From Phytoseiulus persimilis (taxonomy: Eukaryota; Arthropoda; Arachnida; Mesostigmata; Phytoseiidae), in contig CM075104.1 in NCBI GenBank assembly GCA_037576195.1, positions 2,486,775 through 2,550,774 of the forward strand: a stretch of DNA of 64,000 nucleotides, given 5' to 3'. Positions 23,261 through 38,100 of the stretch are shown here, one piece after another. The position numbers were made by a program, and so were the translations under genes. Under the pieces are notes generated by a model. The model ran no database searches. It was not told the DNA's origin and saw only the letters and a program-made list of their open reading frames with translations. The stretch's first letter is position 1; the number at the start of each line of letters is the position of its first letter.

Positions 23261-23635
23261 ATAGTACATCCGTCGATTCCACCCTCTTCGGAACCCTGCA
23301 CGGCGCCTCCACAGCTCCTTCGCACCCTGCCATGACCGAAGGGCAGAGACTGCATGCTCAGCTGAGCCACGTGGATCGGCATTGTCGTCTCCGGTGGAAG
23401 GTGAAGGCATTCGGTTTTCGGATCCGAAAAAGGATGGAGCACAGGAGGGAATTTTGTGACCGCTAGCTTTAAAAGGAACCACGAGCTGACGGGTGAGAAT
23501 GGTGAAAGTTCTCAAAGTGCGTCGAGGAACCACGCTGTGAGCTTCAATCTGAAGTTCCCGAACGCCGATTCCTCGGAATCTGGTTCGGTCGAAGAGCGCT
23601 CCTTTAGCGCCTGATATTGTGGTCGTTAGTAGGCT

Positions 23636-23680
23636 TTTCAACGGTTATTCAACCGCGGTCATAACCGCATTCAGCCACAA
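23636..23680. repeat. CGGTTA-type palindromic cluster, small copy
   Basis: ACGGTTATTCAACCGCGGTCATAACCGC-type sequence contains alternating CGGTTA and TAACCG motifs in both orientations. It resembles the larger cluster 1.1 kb downstream at 24785-24900. The two may be parts of one repeat family or the ends of one element. Confidence 0.4.
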
Positions 23681-24784
23681 TTTTCTGGAACGTATGATTT
23701 TTTGAGAGAGCGTCTTGTCTAATGAGCGTACTCTGGCGGAGGATCTGGAATTAGGCGCTAAGAATTGAAGAGAAATGAATTGCTTCCGGAACTGAGACAT
23801 CTTGTGTGATGACTCTCGTCGAACTGAGTTCGTACAAGCTTCCGAAAGCCGGACCCGGCTAGCAATTATACCTGGAGATATCACACATTAGTTGCAGCCT
23901 CTCCATGGCCCCATGAGCAAGGCGTTCAAGGACTCGATGAGCCAGCCTTGGAGGCAGAAGTCTCAATCTTCCAGAGCCTTGCGCATCTGGTAGGATCAAG
24001 GAACAGAGCACAGTGGAAGTAGTTATTATGTGGGTTGCACCCGCGTCGGAAGGCATCGATGGAAGAATCGTGATGAAGTCCTTTCAAGAAACGGGGATCT
24101 CTCATGCACTGGTCGGAACTGAGAACGATGCCCTTTTCAAAGGCCGCAACGATGATATCGAAGCCGGGAGCAGTAACTTGGAGTCAGAGAGAACTGGACG
24201 CAGCTCAACTCGAGAATCAGGACGTCGAGTTCACTTGAGTCATCGCAACCCAACGAAGAAGCATGCATTTGGGCACTCTTTGCTCGTGAAACCGTGCAGA
24301 AGTCGGCCCTAATGCCACATTACAGAGTTTGCAGCACTCCCTCAGCGGATCGTGAGAAGTTGAACCCGAAATTGCTGGCATACCTTCATCGGAGGGTAGG
24401 CTCCACAATACAAGATGATCTCTTTTGGATCAGGATAATTTGTCCAACATTTCGTGACTTGAAGCCAATGTTACCGGCCTCATATCATCGAGGTCGAGAC
24501 GTGACAGACGAGTCTTCAGGAGATGTGTTCTGAGATCCAGATGTATCTATAATTATGGAACTCTCTTCCTGATAAGAGAGGAGAAGCTTCCTGAAAATCA
24601 TACGAAGTTTTTTTTTCTCTCATGTGGAAACTTCCTTTTAGGAAGGATATCGAGGAGTTGTAGTATCTCTCCTTCGTCTTCGGCTATGACTCGTTTCAAT
24701 ATTATTTGGCGTGAAAACGATGGTATCGGTCTGGGATCTGTTCGGAATCATGTCTCCGGGCACTCTCTAACATAACCACGCTTA

Positions 24785-24900
24785 TCCGCGGTTATAACCG
24801 CGTTTTTCGGTCATTATTTTGCGGTCAACCGCTATTGCGGTTATGGATTTGCGGTAACCGGTTAACCGTGACCGCAGTTTTTCAGAAATCCGGTTATTTG
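24785..24900. repeat. CGGTTA-rich palindromic repeat cluster
   Basis: Dense GCGGTTA/TAACCGC motifs occur in both orientations. They include the perfect 16-bp palindrome CGCGGTTATAACCGCG at 24787-24802 and the block GCGGTAACCGGTTAACCG. Such subterminal motif clusters are common in hAT-like DNA transposons, but I see no terminal repeats or target duplication, so the class is open. Confidence 0.45.
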
Positions 24901-27900
24901 CAAAGCTTAGTCGCTAGTTTTGTGGAACGTTAACCGAACCTCTGCCCCAGTATTCATATCCTGCCATGATTTGTCCCCGTCTCTAACTGAAATATGTTTG
25001 AATCGATCTCGGGAGCCGATGGGAACGTGCGTCAAAGATGGTCTGTGTTCAGGGCAATCCGAGAAACGAATATCGATTCCGAGAACCCGGATCGGATCCC
25101 GGTGCGTCTCCTAGGGTAAACGAAACGCGTTATCCACCAGAATCGTGGCCAAGGAAAATTCGTTCGATTTGAAATCGCACTATGAATTTGTTTTTGAGAG
25201 AGTTGGCCGGCGGATCGAGGCGTCCAATATAAGGAGAGATAAGTTCCAGCACTGCATGGCTCGATCTCATCCCACCACCGGTGCATGACGGTGCCCCTCA
25301 AAATGTTTCATCGATTTTTCCCACAGATCGTCGGAGGTGATCTCCTTGGAGTGAGTCAGAACTGCATCCATCTTTGCAGACCAGTACGCTGACGGAAATC
25401 CACACTCAAGCAGTCGGCCGGTCCGAAGAGTTCAAGTGCGGTCTTGAATACGGTTGACGTGCGTCGTGTATTCTCTCCGTCTCTGGTCGATAGATCCATG
25501 TTCTTCTGATCGCCGATGCCCGGGGCGGTGAAATAGAGCCAGAGCATAATATCAACCGCTTGGAAGGGATGGTCGAACAATGTCAAACCCTGCTGAGATT
25601 GCGAGCAGCTCAGCGAAGAATCAAGATCAGCAACGAATTATTTGCCTTGATGAATGTGTATTCGCTCTCGACGGATAATGAACCAACGACTGCGGAGGCC
25701 AGCCCGCTGATGGCGACCTGGCGATGTTTTTCTCCTGGTATGTGCGCGAGCTGAGTTTTTTTTTTTGCCCTCGAAGAGCTCACCTCGATCACGCTTGGCA
25801 CCCAGACAGCATGAGCTTCATCCCATCCGTTCGCCGGTGTCCCCCGGAACTGCTGCCGCACTTTGGAAAACACCTCACGGATGGTATCGTTTATTTTGGT
25901 GAGAACGGCGTCTGCCGTGATCTGAATCTTATTTTGCACGATATCTCGATGAGACCAGCGACACTTTCCAGGAGACAGTTTCCGAAACTCGGTTTGTTTC
26001 GGACTGCGCAGAGAAATACAGCTCCCTCACACAGGATCCTGGGTAGGAGCAGTGCGAGAGAACGCGTTCTGTTGTGTTTCGCTTGCATGTTCCCAGATTC
26101 CACAGATGTACTTGCGATCGGGAGGACTGGGCTGCTTCTATTTTGACGTGCTGCATTCGAGCTTATCTTGAGCAGCTGACTTCGATGCTATACTGCACAA
26201 AAAATTCAATGAACGTTTCATTCCGTGCTAGCGGGTCTGGTTGTCAGACACCTATCGCGATAACCGGAGCTTCGGACCAGGGTTCCAAGTGTAACAGGAC
26301 TTCTCGCGAGCTTTCCAGGTTCGCCGAGGTTCACTCGGTGAGGGCGCTCAGTCTCCCTCTCCTGGAGGCATGCATTGCACTCCTTTGATTCCACTGTCGG
26401 TTCGCATCTGAACATCGCGGACGATTCGAGGAGTAACGGTTGGAACCGATCCCTGGAGATCGGCCGTCGCCTGACCGTTACGTCTGCCTGAGGGTTAATG
26501 TCTTCGGATGCTTGCTCTTCCAACTGAGTCTATGTAGATTAGATATATTTATACGCGAAGCAATGAAACTCTTTATTGGCATCATTAAATAGAGTCGACT
26601 CGGCGAACAACCCTGGCTCGGTAGGCGAGTGGGCGTGCTAGTCTCCTGGTCAGTTGGCCCCGAGCTAGCGATCATGTCCCACCGCAAACTCGCGACAAAG
26701 GATAAAGTAGCGTGAGGAGCGGGCTTCCGTTGTTATCGTGAAGATTAACGAGAGACTCTGCTGCAGGCAGCCGGATAATCACCCCGATCCATCAGTGCTT
26801 TTCATGTAGCCACGGAGCAGTATCGTTTCTCATACAAACACTACGATTCTCATTTCATTGAGTGAAGATGCTCTCGAACTTCCGAATCGATAGGCGGGCT
26901 GCTTCCGCCTCTCCCCCAACAGGTCTCTTGTACCACTCAATGCAGCAGAGCTCGTCGGAGTTCCCCGACATCGACCGAACGGCCCTACTTCTCCTCCGTC
27001 AAGAGTGAGAAGGAGACGTATGCACAGCATAATAGCGCTCACTGGATGAGAACGAGCCGGAAATTACCGAAATCGCTCGGAACGGCTCGCATCCGAGCTG
27101 AACGGGAGGAGCCTAGGAGTTGATCACGGAGGCTTCGGGAAGTCTCGTCGTCCATGAATCGGAATCGAGATATGTTCAAGCATCCCGATCGTTTGAGTCG
27201 TGGATGATCTGACGACGACAGCTACGTTTTGCAGCCCAGGGCTCATTCGCTGAGTTTCTTCACAAGACGCTTCATTTGTCCTGTGCCGGAGATCGATACC
27301 GGGTCCTTCCTGGCCTCGGGCTCGGGAGGTCTGACGACTTGATTCCGGCACGTGGCCGACGAGCACGTTAAACATAGAAACCTCTCTCGGATCGAAACCA
27401 GTGACGGTGGATTGGTGCAGCAAGGGTGGGGATCGGATCTACCGTGAAATCTCCGACCTCACGCCCGATACAGCATCGAGGTGGCAATGTTAGTCTGCTC
27501 CACAACGTCCCTCCGGCCATATTGTCGCCGAAACAATCATACCCCCTCTGAGATCGAAGTGGCGATTTTGCTTCTTACAGATAATGAGCCTCAGGTTTTT
27601 TCTGGTGAATACAATCGAGATGAGCCCCACACTCCAGCTGAATTTCCCGTTCTCCTGGGTCGTGCGCGAATGCATCTTTTTCCTGTGGCTCTTCCAAATT
27701 TCCTCTGATCCTGAGTGTCCGAGGTGACCGAGATTCTGCTCATAAACAGTATTCGAACCCGCCTCAATCTGTAGGAAGGTCTCATCGAGGGGCTGTGATC
27801 CGGATTCTCGATTCACCCGGAGGGCTCAGGAATTCGATTTCAAGAAGTAAATGAAATCCTAGGGGAAAGACGAGACCACATCCCCTCGATTCGAGGAACC

Positions 27901-30900
27901 GTTAATCTCCAGCTCCACTCATGAAGAATAACTGCTGCACCCTCAATGAGTGAATGCATCCGAGAGACATTCTCCCCCCGCGTCCCAAACCTTCGATACA
28001 CCACTGTCCCACAACTGGTCAGTTTCCCATAAATGTTACGCTGACCCTCCTCATTCGAGTGATTTTCAGGGCCCGGAAGCTTGTAAACTTGTTCGCAATT
28101 ATTCTATCAATGATATCGCACGATCACGATTCCGTGATTGCGGCGAAACCAAGATCATGACCCCAATCCTGTCTCCGGGGCTGGGAACTTCGTCGAAGGA
28201 CATGCTGTTCTGAAACGGAAGAGCGGATCGATCGTCGCACAGCGGACCTATCGGCCCCCGGCGGTCCGGTTTCGCGTCATATCAACTTCGGAGTTGGAAG
28301 AGAATCGTTCTGTCGCGCTGTCCGTCACGGAACCGGAATCCTCATGGAAATCCGTCTTGAACTACATTCGATCGTGGAACCAGATCGCATGAGCTGTGAC
28401 GCACCGCAAACCCCGTTCCGAGGGTTTCCCCCGCGAGGATTCTCCGGAGATTCGGGTTCTGAAGAATCAATATTTCTTTCTGAGAGCTTGCGAGGGGGTC
28501 TGTCAGAAACGCAACTCGAATTCCAGCTCAGCGGCTTGGGACTGTCGTCGTCCGGAATGGATGAGTCACATGGATGGTGGAGATTTATAGTTGCCTGGAG
28601 AGCAGCATCCGGGACATTCAGCGCGTCGGCTTCAGCCCTCCGTGAGGATTTACCACACGATGACCTTTGAGAAGCGATAGGTTCGATGTGAGCGAGTGTC
28701 AGTTGACGAACGAAGGAGATATCTTTTCTCGTGGATACTTTCCGGCTTTCGTTTCGTCTTGGTAGGCGGCTCACTTCTGTTCCCTCAGCCGCTTATCTAC
28801 CCTGCGGGCAGGGAGCCAGACAAACGGGCAGAAGGGTTTTCTCTCGACGGCTGTCGACGACCTCACCGACGTCGGTGAAAAACGCGGCTGCCCGGATGAA
28901 TTCATTCGTCGGCCGTTTTTCGTATCGAAGCCCATCCCCTTCGGCAACTCGCGTATCGACCGTCGTTCTTCCTTGTGTTTCACGCGTCCTGTCGCGCTCC
29001 CTGAATGAAGGAATCGCCCTCGATAACTTTGGTCCATCCGGCTGCATTCCGCAGCCCCTGTCGATGAGGTGAACTTGATGGAATGGGGAACATTCCCGTG
29101 ACACTCTCACTACGAGGTGCTCGAACCCTTGAGTTGATGGAAATCAGATGACCGCACTCTTAAACTCGGTTGCGAAAATCTTCTGAGATCGATATCTCCG
29201 TCAACTGGGAAGCAATGTTCGAAAACCAAAGAAGAGATTGAGAGTTTTTCCCAATGAATCGCAGATCTCGACGAGGAAAGTGGGGATTCCGCATTCGATT
29301 GGACAAGTTTTCCGCAGGAGGCTTCAGGGAAACTCCAATCATTCGATTTCACAGTGGTCAAAGCGAAAACTTTGAATAGACGAGGCCTCCGGAGCAATAT
29401 AATTCCCCGCGGAGCTGGCTCTCTACATCAGGAGAATCGTTCACATGGGGCGCTCTTCATTGGGGTTGTCGTCCCCGAACGGGGCAGAACTTCTTATGCA
29501 TCTCCGGGAATCTCATGGGAATGGACTCAGTGCACAATTCCCCTTCTGAAACACTCCCCCCACTTGACCTCCAGCATGGCATCTCTCCATATGTATATGT
29601 ATTCGACGGATGCGGAAGTCGTGGCCCCGAAATAGAACCGCTCGTAACTCCGCCCACAGGAGACGCGAGTAGATTTCGGAATACACGAAATGTGCGGATC
29701 TTAGTCGGCTTTCAGATGCTCAAAAAAATCAGATCCTCCGGGGCCAATATGTCCGCTTTGTCGCCGCCAACCTGCTCAATTTTTTTCTTGAAGCTGCTCA
29801 CTTTTTGACAAATTTCGTGATTCCGAAGAGAAAACAGGGCCTCGTGAGAGCACACCGCTTCTCGAGTCGTGTCGCGAATTGATCACATGTAAAAGCTGAC
29901 TCGATTCCACGCATTTCGTTTGTTTCATATCCTCATGAGAGCGGAGTCATCAGCGATTGAAATTAGATGCCCGGTACTCTGACATGCACCTGATAATTCG
30001 GTCCCATGCTCTCGGAATCGCCTGACGAAATCCTTCGTTGAGGAGCCGGTCGAGCCCACTTAGTTTGGCTGTAGAATGAACAGAACCCTATTCTACTTCC
30101 AAGACTCGGAGGGATGAAGCGCAGGGAGCTCGAGAGAGCGCCCTTTCAATAGTCGGCCTGAATATTTTGCGGGTTCAACACGAAGAAAAACTGCTTGGAT
30201 TCCTCCGATCGAACAACGGCGACTGCTGGCAACGAGTCTTCCTCTGCTTCTATCAAATAGCTGAGCAGAGTGTGTCTGTAGGAGCAGCCTTTACTTGACG
30301 AGCTCATCGATTTCAAGCAGTCCGTTGACACGTGTCTAAGACGCCAGAGACAGCGGGTGACATTGCATTCGCATGCAATGACGAAAACTTCTTGGACGAA
30401 GAAATTTTCTCGACTCGGATACACCGAACGCCAATCTCTCGATCGATCAGGCCTAACCATGAGAATCTCGGATAAATTGGGAAGAGAAACCAATGCTCAC
30501 CCCTGTGACAGAAGACTCTTGCAGGCAGTTGAACATAGATATAATCGAACCGATACCGTTGCTCGTTTGCTACCCGAGATATCTGATTCTTGCTCAGTTG
30601 ATTCTGAGGCACGCCAGAGGGGAATGCTGGGGGCTGAATCCCAGAACGCGCTCGGGCTCAGCTGTTTGAAAAGGGAAGAGTCGAGGGAGGAAGGGCGGGA
30701 AAAAAGGAACGAGAGATATCTTGATACGACGATGTCCAGGAGCTATGCAGGTGAAGCCAACTCCGAAACAAAACGGAGAGGCGAGGAGCGCTCAGCACCG
30801 GAGGATCTTTGGAGGCGACGAATACAAATGGCCTCTCTGGAACGCCGAACGAGGACGAATAAGGGAGCGAAGCGGAACTGCGAGGAGATCATTCCGCAAA

Positions 30901-33900
30901 GCTGATACGATCTCTCCCTGGAGCGTGTTCCAATGGAACTCGACGTCAATGCTCGGACTACGTCATTTTGTTTCGGAATCATCTCTACTCTGATCCCTTA
31001 AGGTCAGACCGAGATCGCAAGGCTGCTTTCCGGCCGATTCATCTCGACCCAGACTGAGTATTCCTTCTTCATCGGTTCCTTCGAGCGGAAGGAGACGGCG
31101 GGGGGCTTGAGTTGGTCTGACCGAGCGTCTGCGAGCATCTTTCGTCCGACTCAGGTCGCGGGGGGACAAACCGAGCCGCATCCTGAGGTAAACTGCGTCG
31201 GAGGACCTAGGCCTCACCAGCCTTCGTTGGCACCTCATAAAAATAACGATTGCTCACCGGGAGACCAGTAGATTCGCTACAGTAAACGACAACGCCCTTT
31301 GCGGTCGTAGAAGGGCTTGTCTAACATGAAAGCGTACACTGGAAGATTAATGGCTTCCCAGAGAGCTGTGTTTCTCACTCGGTCTTAGACTTTCCCTGAT
31401 CTCTGAGAGCTCGCCGCTAGGCTGCTGTTGACACTCGCTCAGCATATTCTACTCAAGCCATCGCAGAAAGCCCTCCAGTTTCTCAATCGTGTTGCGAGAT
31501 TGTTCTATCAACGGAGGAGCTTCCTGACTCGTTGGAAGACGACGCCTAATTCCTGGCGATCACTCACGCGGGGTCTCTGCACCATTCCGCAAGTTTCCCG
31601 GGAGAGGGGTTCCTCCCTCGATCAGTCACGTCGGTTCGCCGGATTCGCCGCATGCTGTCACGCAGTGGTCTTTCGATGCATCATTCTCTCCGATGCAAAA
31701 TTCATGACACCGGAATCTTCTTTCCTACAGTCATGTAGATAAATTAGGTACATAGATACGCATCAGCATCCTTCCGGAGGTTGACGAAGCTATTCCTCCG
31801 GCTCCGGCGTGACGGCTTCCTCTGTCTCAGAAGGAGGAAACACTCGTTTGATCGTCGGAGCTCCGGTTTTACGTTGTTCCTCCGAAAGCTATTCGTTCCG
31901 GGGGAAAGGACAGAGGAAGCCGATTGATTCTGTCTCGTCGGAGGAAGAGCTGAATGATTGGCGGTGAATGTTACTCACCGTGGTCAAGATATTTTTCAGG
32001 CGACCGTCAAGTCTTGGGAGATGAAATGCGGCCATCAGCGTGCCAGCAGATCCGGCGGGTGGCGTCCGATCCGGAGGACAGTGCGTAGTTCGCAGTCGCT
32101 CGATCCCCCGCCATCATCTGCCAAACTCAGCGCAAAAAAACTTCAGCATGGGGAGGTGTTCCACTGAACTGTTATGACAATTGTTCTGGAGGGGTATACG
32201 CACGCCATCGCGATATGAAGACGCGAAATTGTTTCCTTGAAGCTCCAACGGAAAACGAGGCTCAGCATACGGGCGATGGGAAAAAGAAGAGGAACTAAGC
32301 AGCGTATTCAAGAGCGTACAACAAGTGCGGGTATTCAAACCCAGATTGACAGCAGAGGATTTTCCGAGTCATAAAGTCCGATCTGCTCTTCAAGCAGGGT
32401 GGAACGGAGCCTTTTGAAAGGCTGAGATTTCGAGCGGACACCGCTCATCGTCGCCACTCTCTTCATTCCCGTCCTAAATTACCATAACTAATGGAGGTCG
32501 TTGGAGGTCTTCCTTGGCGTCGTTTGCCAGGAGTAGCGTATTTTCGAGACCTTGAAACTCCGTAAAAACTTTTCGAAGTCGCTTCCCCCTTCCTCTCTCC
32601 TTTCTCGCTGTTACCTTCAAACACTTTCGGCCAACTCAAATACGCTCTCGCTATCTTCCGACGTCCCTCTCAAATCCCCTGTCGACTTCGAGTCACAAAC
32701 AAGGAAACGCTTGCTGCAATCTCCTCTTCCTGAACCGGAGTCAACTCAGCCGTCAGCTCAAGAGTCGACGTCGCATCCCGGTTGGAGTAATGAGCTCCGA
32801 CGAGTGACGATAATCGAGTCGTGCGGCCAAGATATGACATGCACGGCTTCCGTCGTCGTGCACAACGCTGCTAAGCCATTGTGGTGGTGTTGTATCCGCA
32901 CAACGGCACGTCCCTCTGAGGATTCAACGACTTTCGGCTGCGGCGGTCGCCCGTCATGAAGCCATCAATGATGTACTTGGCGGCAGTGGTTCAACGGCGA
33001 AACGTCCCCAGGCCCCGATAGGGGGTCGGTTCAACTGTATTCCGCTGTCTCCTGCATCGAACGTCGAAGACGCTGCGCCTGATCCGACCCCGACATCCGA
33101 GGCGTTGTATTTAACTCTTTTCAGAATCTCGTGAACATGGATACGTCTGTCACAATCCATCCCCAGGACGAACATATCGTGAGGCCTCGCAACGGAATCA
33201 TGGGCATCTCCCGATAGTTGTCGACACGGAGGGTGTCTCCGCATGAGTTGGGGCTCCTGCCTCGTCCTCCTTGTTCGACCCTTCCATGTGAAGGGCTGCA
33301 GCTCTGAGGGGAATACCCTCCCCGCGTCCACATGAATCCGTCCAGATCTCCAGTTTGACTGTCGAACGTTGCAAACATGTATTGCGACGCATGTGAACTC
33401 AGGATCATTTTGAGACGGTGATTTTTGCTCTCCACTGCGATGAGTCTCTTCAATCCTCAAGCTACGCGAGTAACAGAACATATTCAGAATCGATGAGCCC
33501 TGTCGGGAGAGCACCTCAACCTCGATGGGGGCCACTCAGAGGGAAGCAGAAGCATCGGCATGAGATTCGATGAAGAATCGTCCGGAATTGGTGGGGCTAG
33601 GCGAGCGCTACCCCAGCACTTCGAGAACCAATGATACCATCATGTTCGCCATTATCAGCGGTCACTGGCATGTCATCGAAATACTTCGGGAACGGACGTT
33701 CATGCCGCAACATTGCAACGTCACGGGTCACATATCACCCGCGTAGCCCATGGGAAATCTCCCGGCGAAGCACAGACTCCTGAATTTCTCCGTCAAGGGA
33801 TTTTCCTCTCACCCCATGACTCTGAATAGAAATATCCCGGAATTCCTGGGAACTCCCCGAGATTAAGTCGACGGAGGGAAGAAGTCCGCCAGCAAGCATG

Positions 33901-34587
33901 GAATAAGTGGACGGCCCGAGATTCCAGGTTCTCCCCGAAACCGTTCACAGTGCGAAGAGAGTTTCAAGGTGCTATGATGTTGAGATTGTTGAGGCGGATC
34001 GCACCGCGGCTTGTTGCTATGACGTATGCGAGTTGGCACAAATGTTGGCAATCACGCTGTCATATTGTGAGTCTTGCCGGTTTTCGCTGCTTGCTTCCAG
34101 CTCCCTGCTCAACACGTACTCCCTGGGCTTCTACTCCCATTCGTATCATGTCGCAGCTCCTCCCAGAACTTTCATCACTCCCCGCAGAATCTTCCAGCAT
34201 GCGAGCGATCATCAAATGGACGCAAATTCAGCAGACGACCGCCGTAAGCAAACGCGAACGATTTGTTCCATCGTGAAAAAATCTCGGAGCGAGGCGATGT
34301 GACTCCCGTCGCGATTCGAGGCGATAAGAATATTGAAAGGGAAAAAACACTCCGACGACAGAGCCAAACGACCTTGGAAGGCGCGGAGAAGAGGAATGAA
34401 CGATTGAGAGATAAAATCGTTGCGGGAAAATCGCTGTCGGATTTCCGATAGATTGAGCCGAATATCTTGCCGGAAGGTTCCGAGCAGGTTGCGGGAGGTT
34501 CCCCGGAAGCACTCCCCGAATGCGCGTCGAGGCAATGGAACGCGTCAAAATTCGTGAGCTACGATTCCTCAGAGCGAGCAATTTGAA

Positions 34588-34651
34588 ACCGAAGTTTCTC
34601 TCTGCGCATGCTGGAATTCTGGAATAATTATTTGCTCCTTCGCACCGGGCC
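34588..34651. repeat. Diverged direct repeat, copy 1
   Basis: This sequence aligns with 35121-35195 in the same orientation. They share GTTTCTCT-TGCG, CTGGAATTCT-GAATAAT and GCACCGGGCC in the same order. On the minus strand both translate to a YSRIP...RN-like peptide, but no gene is evident. Confidence 0.45.
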
Positions 34652-35120
34652 ACCGACTCAGACAACTACTCTGTTCTTAATACCATCGGCCATCCGCCCC
34701 GTCCAGAGTGATACTTTTCTCTCTGAAGTTGTGACAGTTGAGAGGGAGACGTTCTCGGAGGAATGGAGCGGAGGGAGGGATAAGAATAGACGCCTTATGA
34801 TTGGGTGATTCCTTTAAGGAAGCCAGACATGCATTGAATTGAGTTGAACCAAGAATGAGATTCGAAACGATGCTGATTCCATAAATCGTCGTGGAGTAGT
34901 TCAGCGTTGACTTTGATAGAAAAAATGTGAGTTCTCCTCGTCTTATTATCTCCCAGATTCACCTTTCATGTTGATCTTGAAAACCGCCAGCTTGTGTCCG
35001 AATTGTTCCAACGTGGATCACTCCTCTTCGATTCCGGACTTGACTCTTTCAAAATCTTCCAGTCAAAACAATGATCACGTGACATCGACCTTACTGCGTA
35101 GTTAGCTTCTCAAGAGTAAA

Positions 35121-35195
35121 CTTGGCGTCCGATAGGTTTCTCTTTGCGGATTCTGGAATTCTAGAATAATACTTCGCCACGAAGATGCACCGGGC
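35121..35195. repeat. Diverged direct repeat, copy 2
   Basis: This is the partner of 34588-34651, about 530 bp downstream, with small insertions. It could be a local duplication or two copies of a short interspersed repeat. Confidence 0.45.
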
Positions 35196-38100
35196 CGCGA
35201 AATTTCCCATCAGAAGCATTGAAACCGGATCCTGAAGTAGGACAACTTTGGTGAAAACCTTGGAAACCGGACGAACTGACCAGAGACTCAGGTGATCAGT
35301 CAAAAAGCGTCTCCATCGATCAGAAATGGATGTTAATATTCCGTGTGAGTTCGTTTCGCCGTATCTTATGGGTATTTACGAGCTGGACTCAGTATCGAAT
35401 ATCCTGGTTCATATGGTTGCAGGTGCGTCGGTTTAGATCGAACTGCGTCTCGCTCACTACATCAATTAGAGATCAACCCAGGCTGCCTTGCTCAGCAGAA
35501 AGACTCTTTCGACCTAATACGGCTCCGGAACGATCAATCGCATATCGGAACTCACTCATCCATTCGGTCCCGCATCCTGCTAGAAAACATTTTCTCCCCT
35601 TATCTCTCGCTGGCTCAAGATCTGCAACGAATCTCTCATTCAAACAGTCGGTTGGAGCTCACGATATGAAATCCATATGCAACAAATTCCTCAATAGATG
35701 CAACAGGCTTTAGGTTGTGTGAAAATCGCTCGATTCTCTGTGGAGCGACTCGCTTGACTCAGTCCGTCGGAACCTAGAGAATCGTTCCGTGTGTTCCGCA
35801 CACGAATAGGAGAATCGAGAAACCAACAGAATGGTGAAAGGAGCACGGAAGGAGGAAAGGGGTGAAACACATCAGAAAGAAGGACAAAGCAAAAGAGAAA
35901 CTGATAACAGGCGGGATATCCACCACTCGAGCTCTACATAACACCGGATACGGACTCAAATAGTAGCAGCAGCAGTGACCAATCCGTCGAAGCACTTCGC
36001 AACAGCTGCTGACTGAACTTTCAATTGGCCACGCGGCCTCTCGAAGAAGAGTCCTTGGCCTAAATTTTTCTACCACTTCTTATTCGTAGGAAATTCGCAG
36101 GATTCTCTCTGGCCCGTGTTCGTCGAAGGCACAGCAGCTCCATTTTTGTCCTGAGTCAGCTTGAATCTCGAGGCATTCATTGAACTCGACCTCTCTTCTC
36201 AGCGATGGATGTGAAGAAGAGAATCCGTCTCGGAGTCATCTCATCTGTTGATTTTCCTCCCTCGTCCCAACCGAATTTTCCAAAACGAGGCACCCTGAAG
36301 CGAATGACGTGTGCAACGGCCTACCGTCGTGAGTGCCAGGAGGAGCAATGAATTTCGATCAGTATCCGACGCACGGAACCGATGGGCGTCGAAAGAACGC
36401 TCATTATGGCCACGGAAATTACGAGGATTGCTATCTCCATTGGTCGAACTTCCCAGGAATCGCTCCCAATCTTCTTCGAAGGAGCCTTGGAATCGTTCTC
36501 GGGAGTGCGGTACCAGGTGCGGAAATAGGAGTTGAACTGGCACTTGGAAACTTCTTGTAGGGGTTTTCTTACACAGGCCTCGATTGACTCCGGAATCCGG
36601 AAGCATCACAAAGCGGAGCCTACAACTGTGGTCACAACGGTGAGTGTCGCCGATCACTTTCCCTAAACCGACGCCAGAAATATGAGCAGCCGTCTCTGAA
36701 AGAACCTTCAGAGCGACTCTGAACGTCTTGGTGCACCTTCTCGAGAGTTACTCCAAACTATTGTCAGGTAAGGTCTGACTTCGCCTGGAGCAGCCTCAAA
36801 CCTTCCAAACCCATCCAGTTCTCCATCGGTATCCCCGATTTGAATCCAGAAGTTCGGCCAGTATTCCTTGAGGCAATCTCGCAAGAGTTCTAAAACAGAG
36901 AAGTCGACATAAAAGCAGGCAAAGATGCCTACGTAGAGAGTCGGTCATTGACCGAGCCATTTCGATTGAGTCGGGGCGACAACGGTATAGAGTAGTCAGC
37001 TCAGATTAGATTGATCCAAACTATCCGACTATGAAGTTGCCGCGTCGGTCCGACGATTTCTTCGTTCATATGGGAATCCCTGTGATCCTTAATCATCTAT
37101 TTCTAGGCTGATACGGCGCCTGGGCTCACTTCCCTTCCCTGCATCCAATCAAACACGTGACCGGACTCGATGGGCTGACATTGGGCGTCTCCTCGGCAAG
37201 TTGAACGAGACTTTTCACAACAAAGGGGGGACTCTGAGCCGCTCTGAGAAACGGAAGCCTCGACCGATCTTGGCGATTCAGTTAACAAAGCACTCGTTAT
37301 CCTTTTAGCTGTCGATCGGTAGGTTTGTTCATCAAGATGACTAACAGGAGGAAGAGTACGAGGATTCTCGGCCTGAGCTGACCACCCTAAATACAGAGGT
37401 GGTCGGTGGAATTGGCTCGGCCTTTGAGCTCTCTTTTAAGCGTTGAGATATCTCCTTGGAATATCCCGAATCCCGATCACTGGAAGCATCTTCCTGACAC
37501 AGAATAGAGCTTTTCTATGCGCATGAAATTGCGGAGAATATCTTCAGAGTAGAGGAAGCCTATTTCTCAGTGAACTTTGGAGACGACCAGAGGAAATGGG
37601 GGAACATCGCAGTCGGTTTCTCATGGAGGGAATTCACTTGGCAGACAGAACTTCTTCGGATCATAGGAAAAAGCTTTGAATTCGGAGGGTTGCTCTATTT
37701 CATTGTCCGCCACTGTACACACGTGAACATATAGACTTATGGATATATCACACTGTGGAGTTTCACCCATTCGTATTCCAGGGGACAAGCTGTGATGGAT
37801 TCCACAGGATATCACCATCGTAATCACCAACCGGACCATAGCGATGGAAACAGGTGTGGCTTGATCGAACAGAAGGTGACATAGAAATCTTTCCCGTTTT
37901 TCAATGGTCTGTCGCTTCCAGCGAGAAAAAGGCGTGCTTACTTGACCTCGATGAAGAATTGTGGCTTTCGGATCAACATTCTTCTTACTAGCTTCAACAG
38001 GCTCTGAACTTTATGAAGAGGTCCTCCATGTATGTAATCTGAGTTGAACAAGTCGGCAGGATTCGCAAACGGAGCGAGCTCCGATCTTCGGTCGTCCTAA

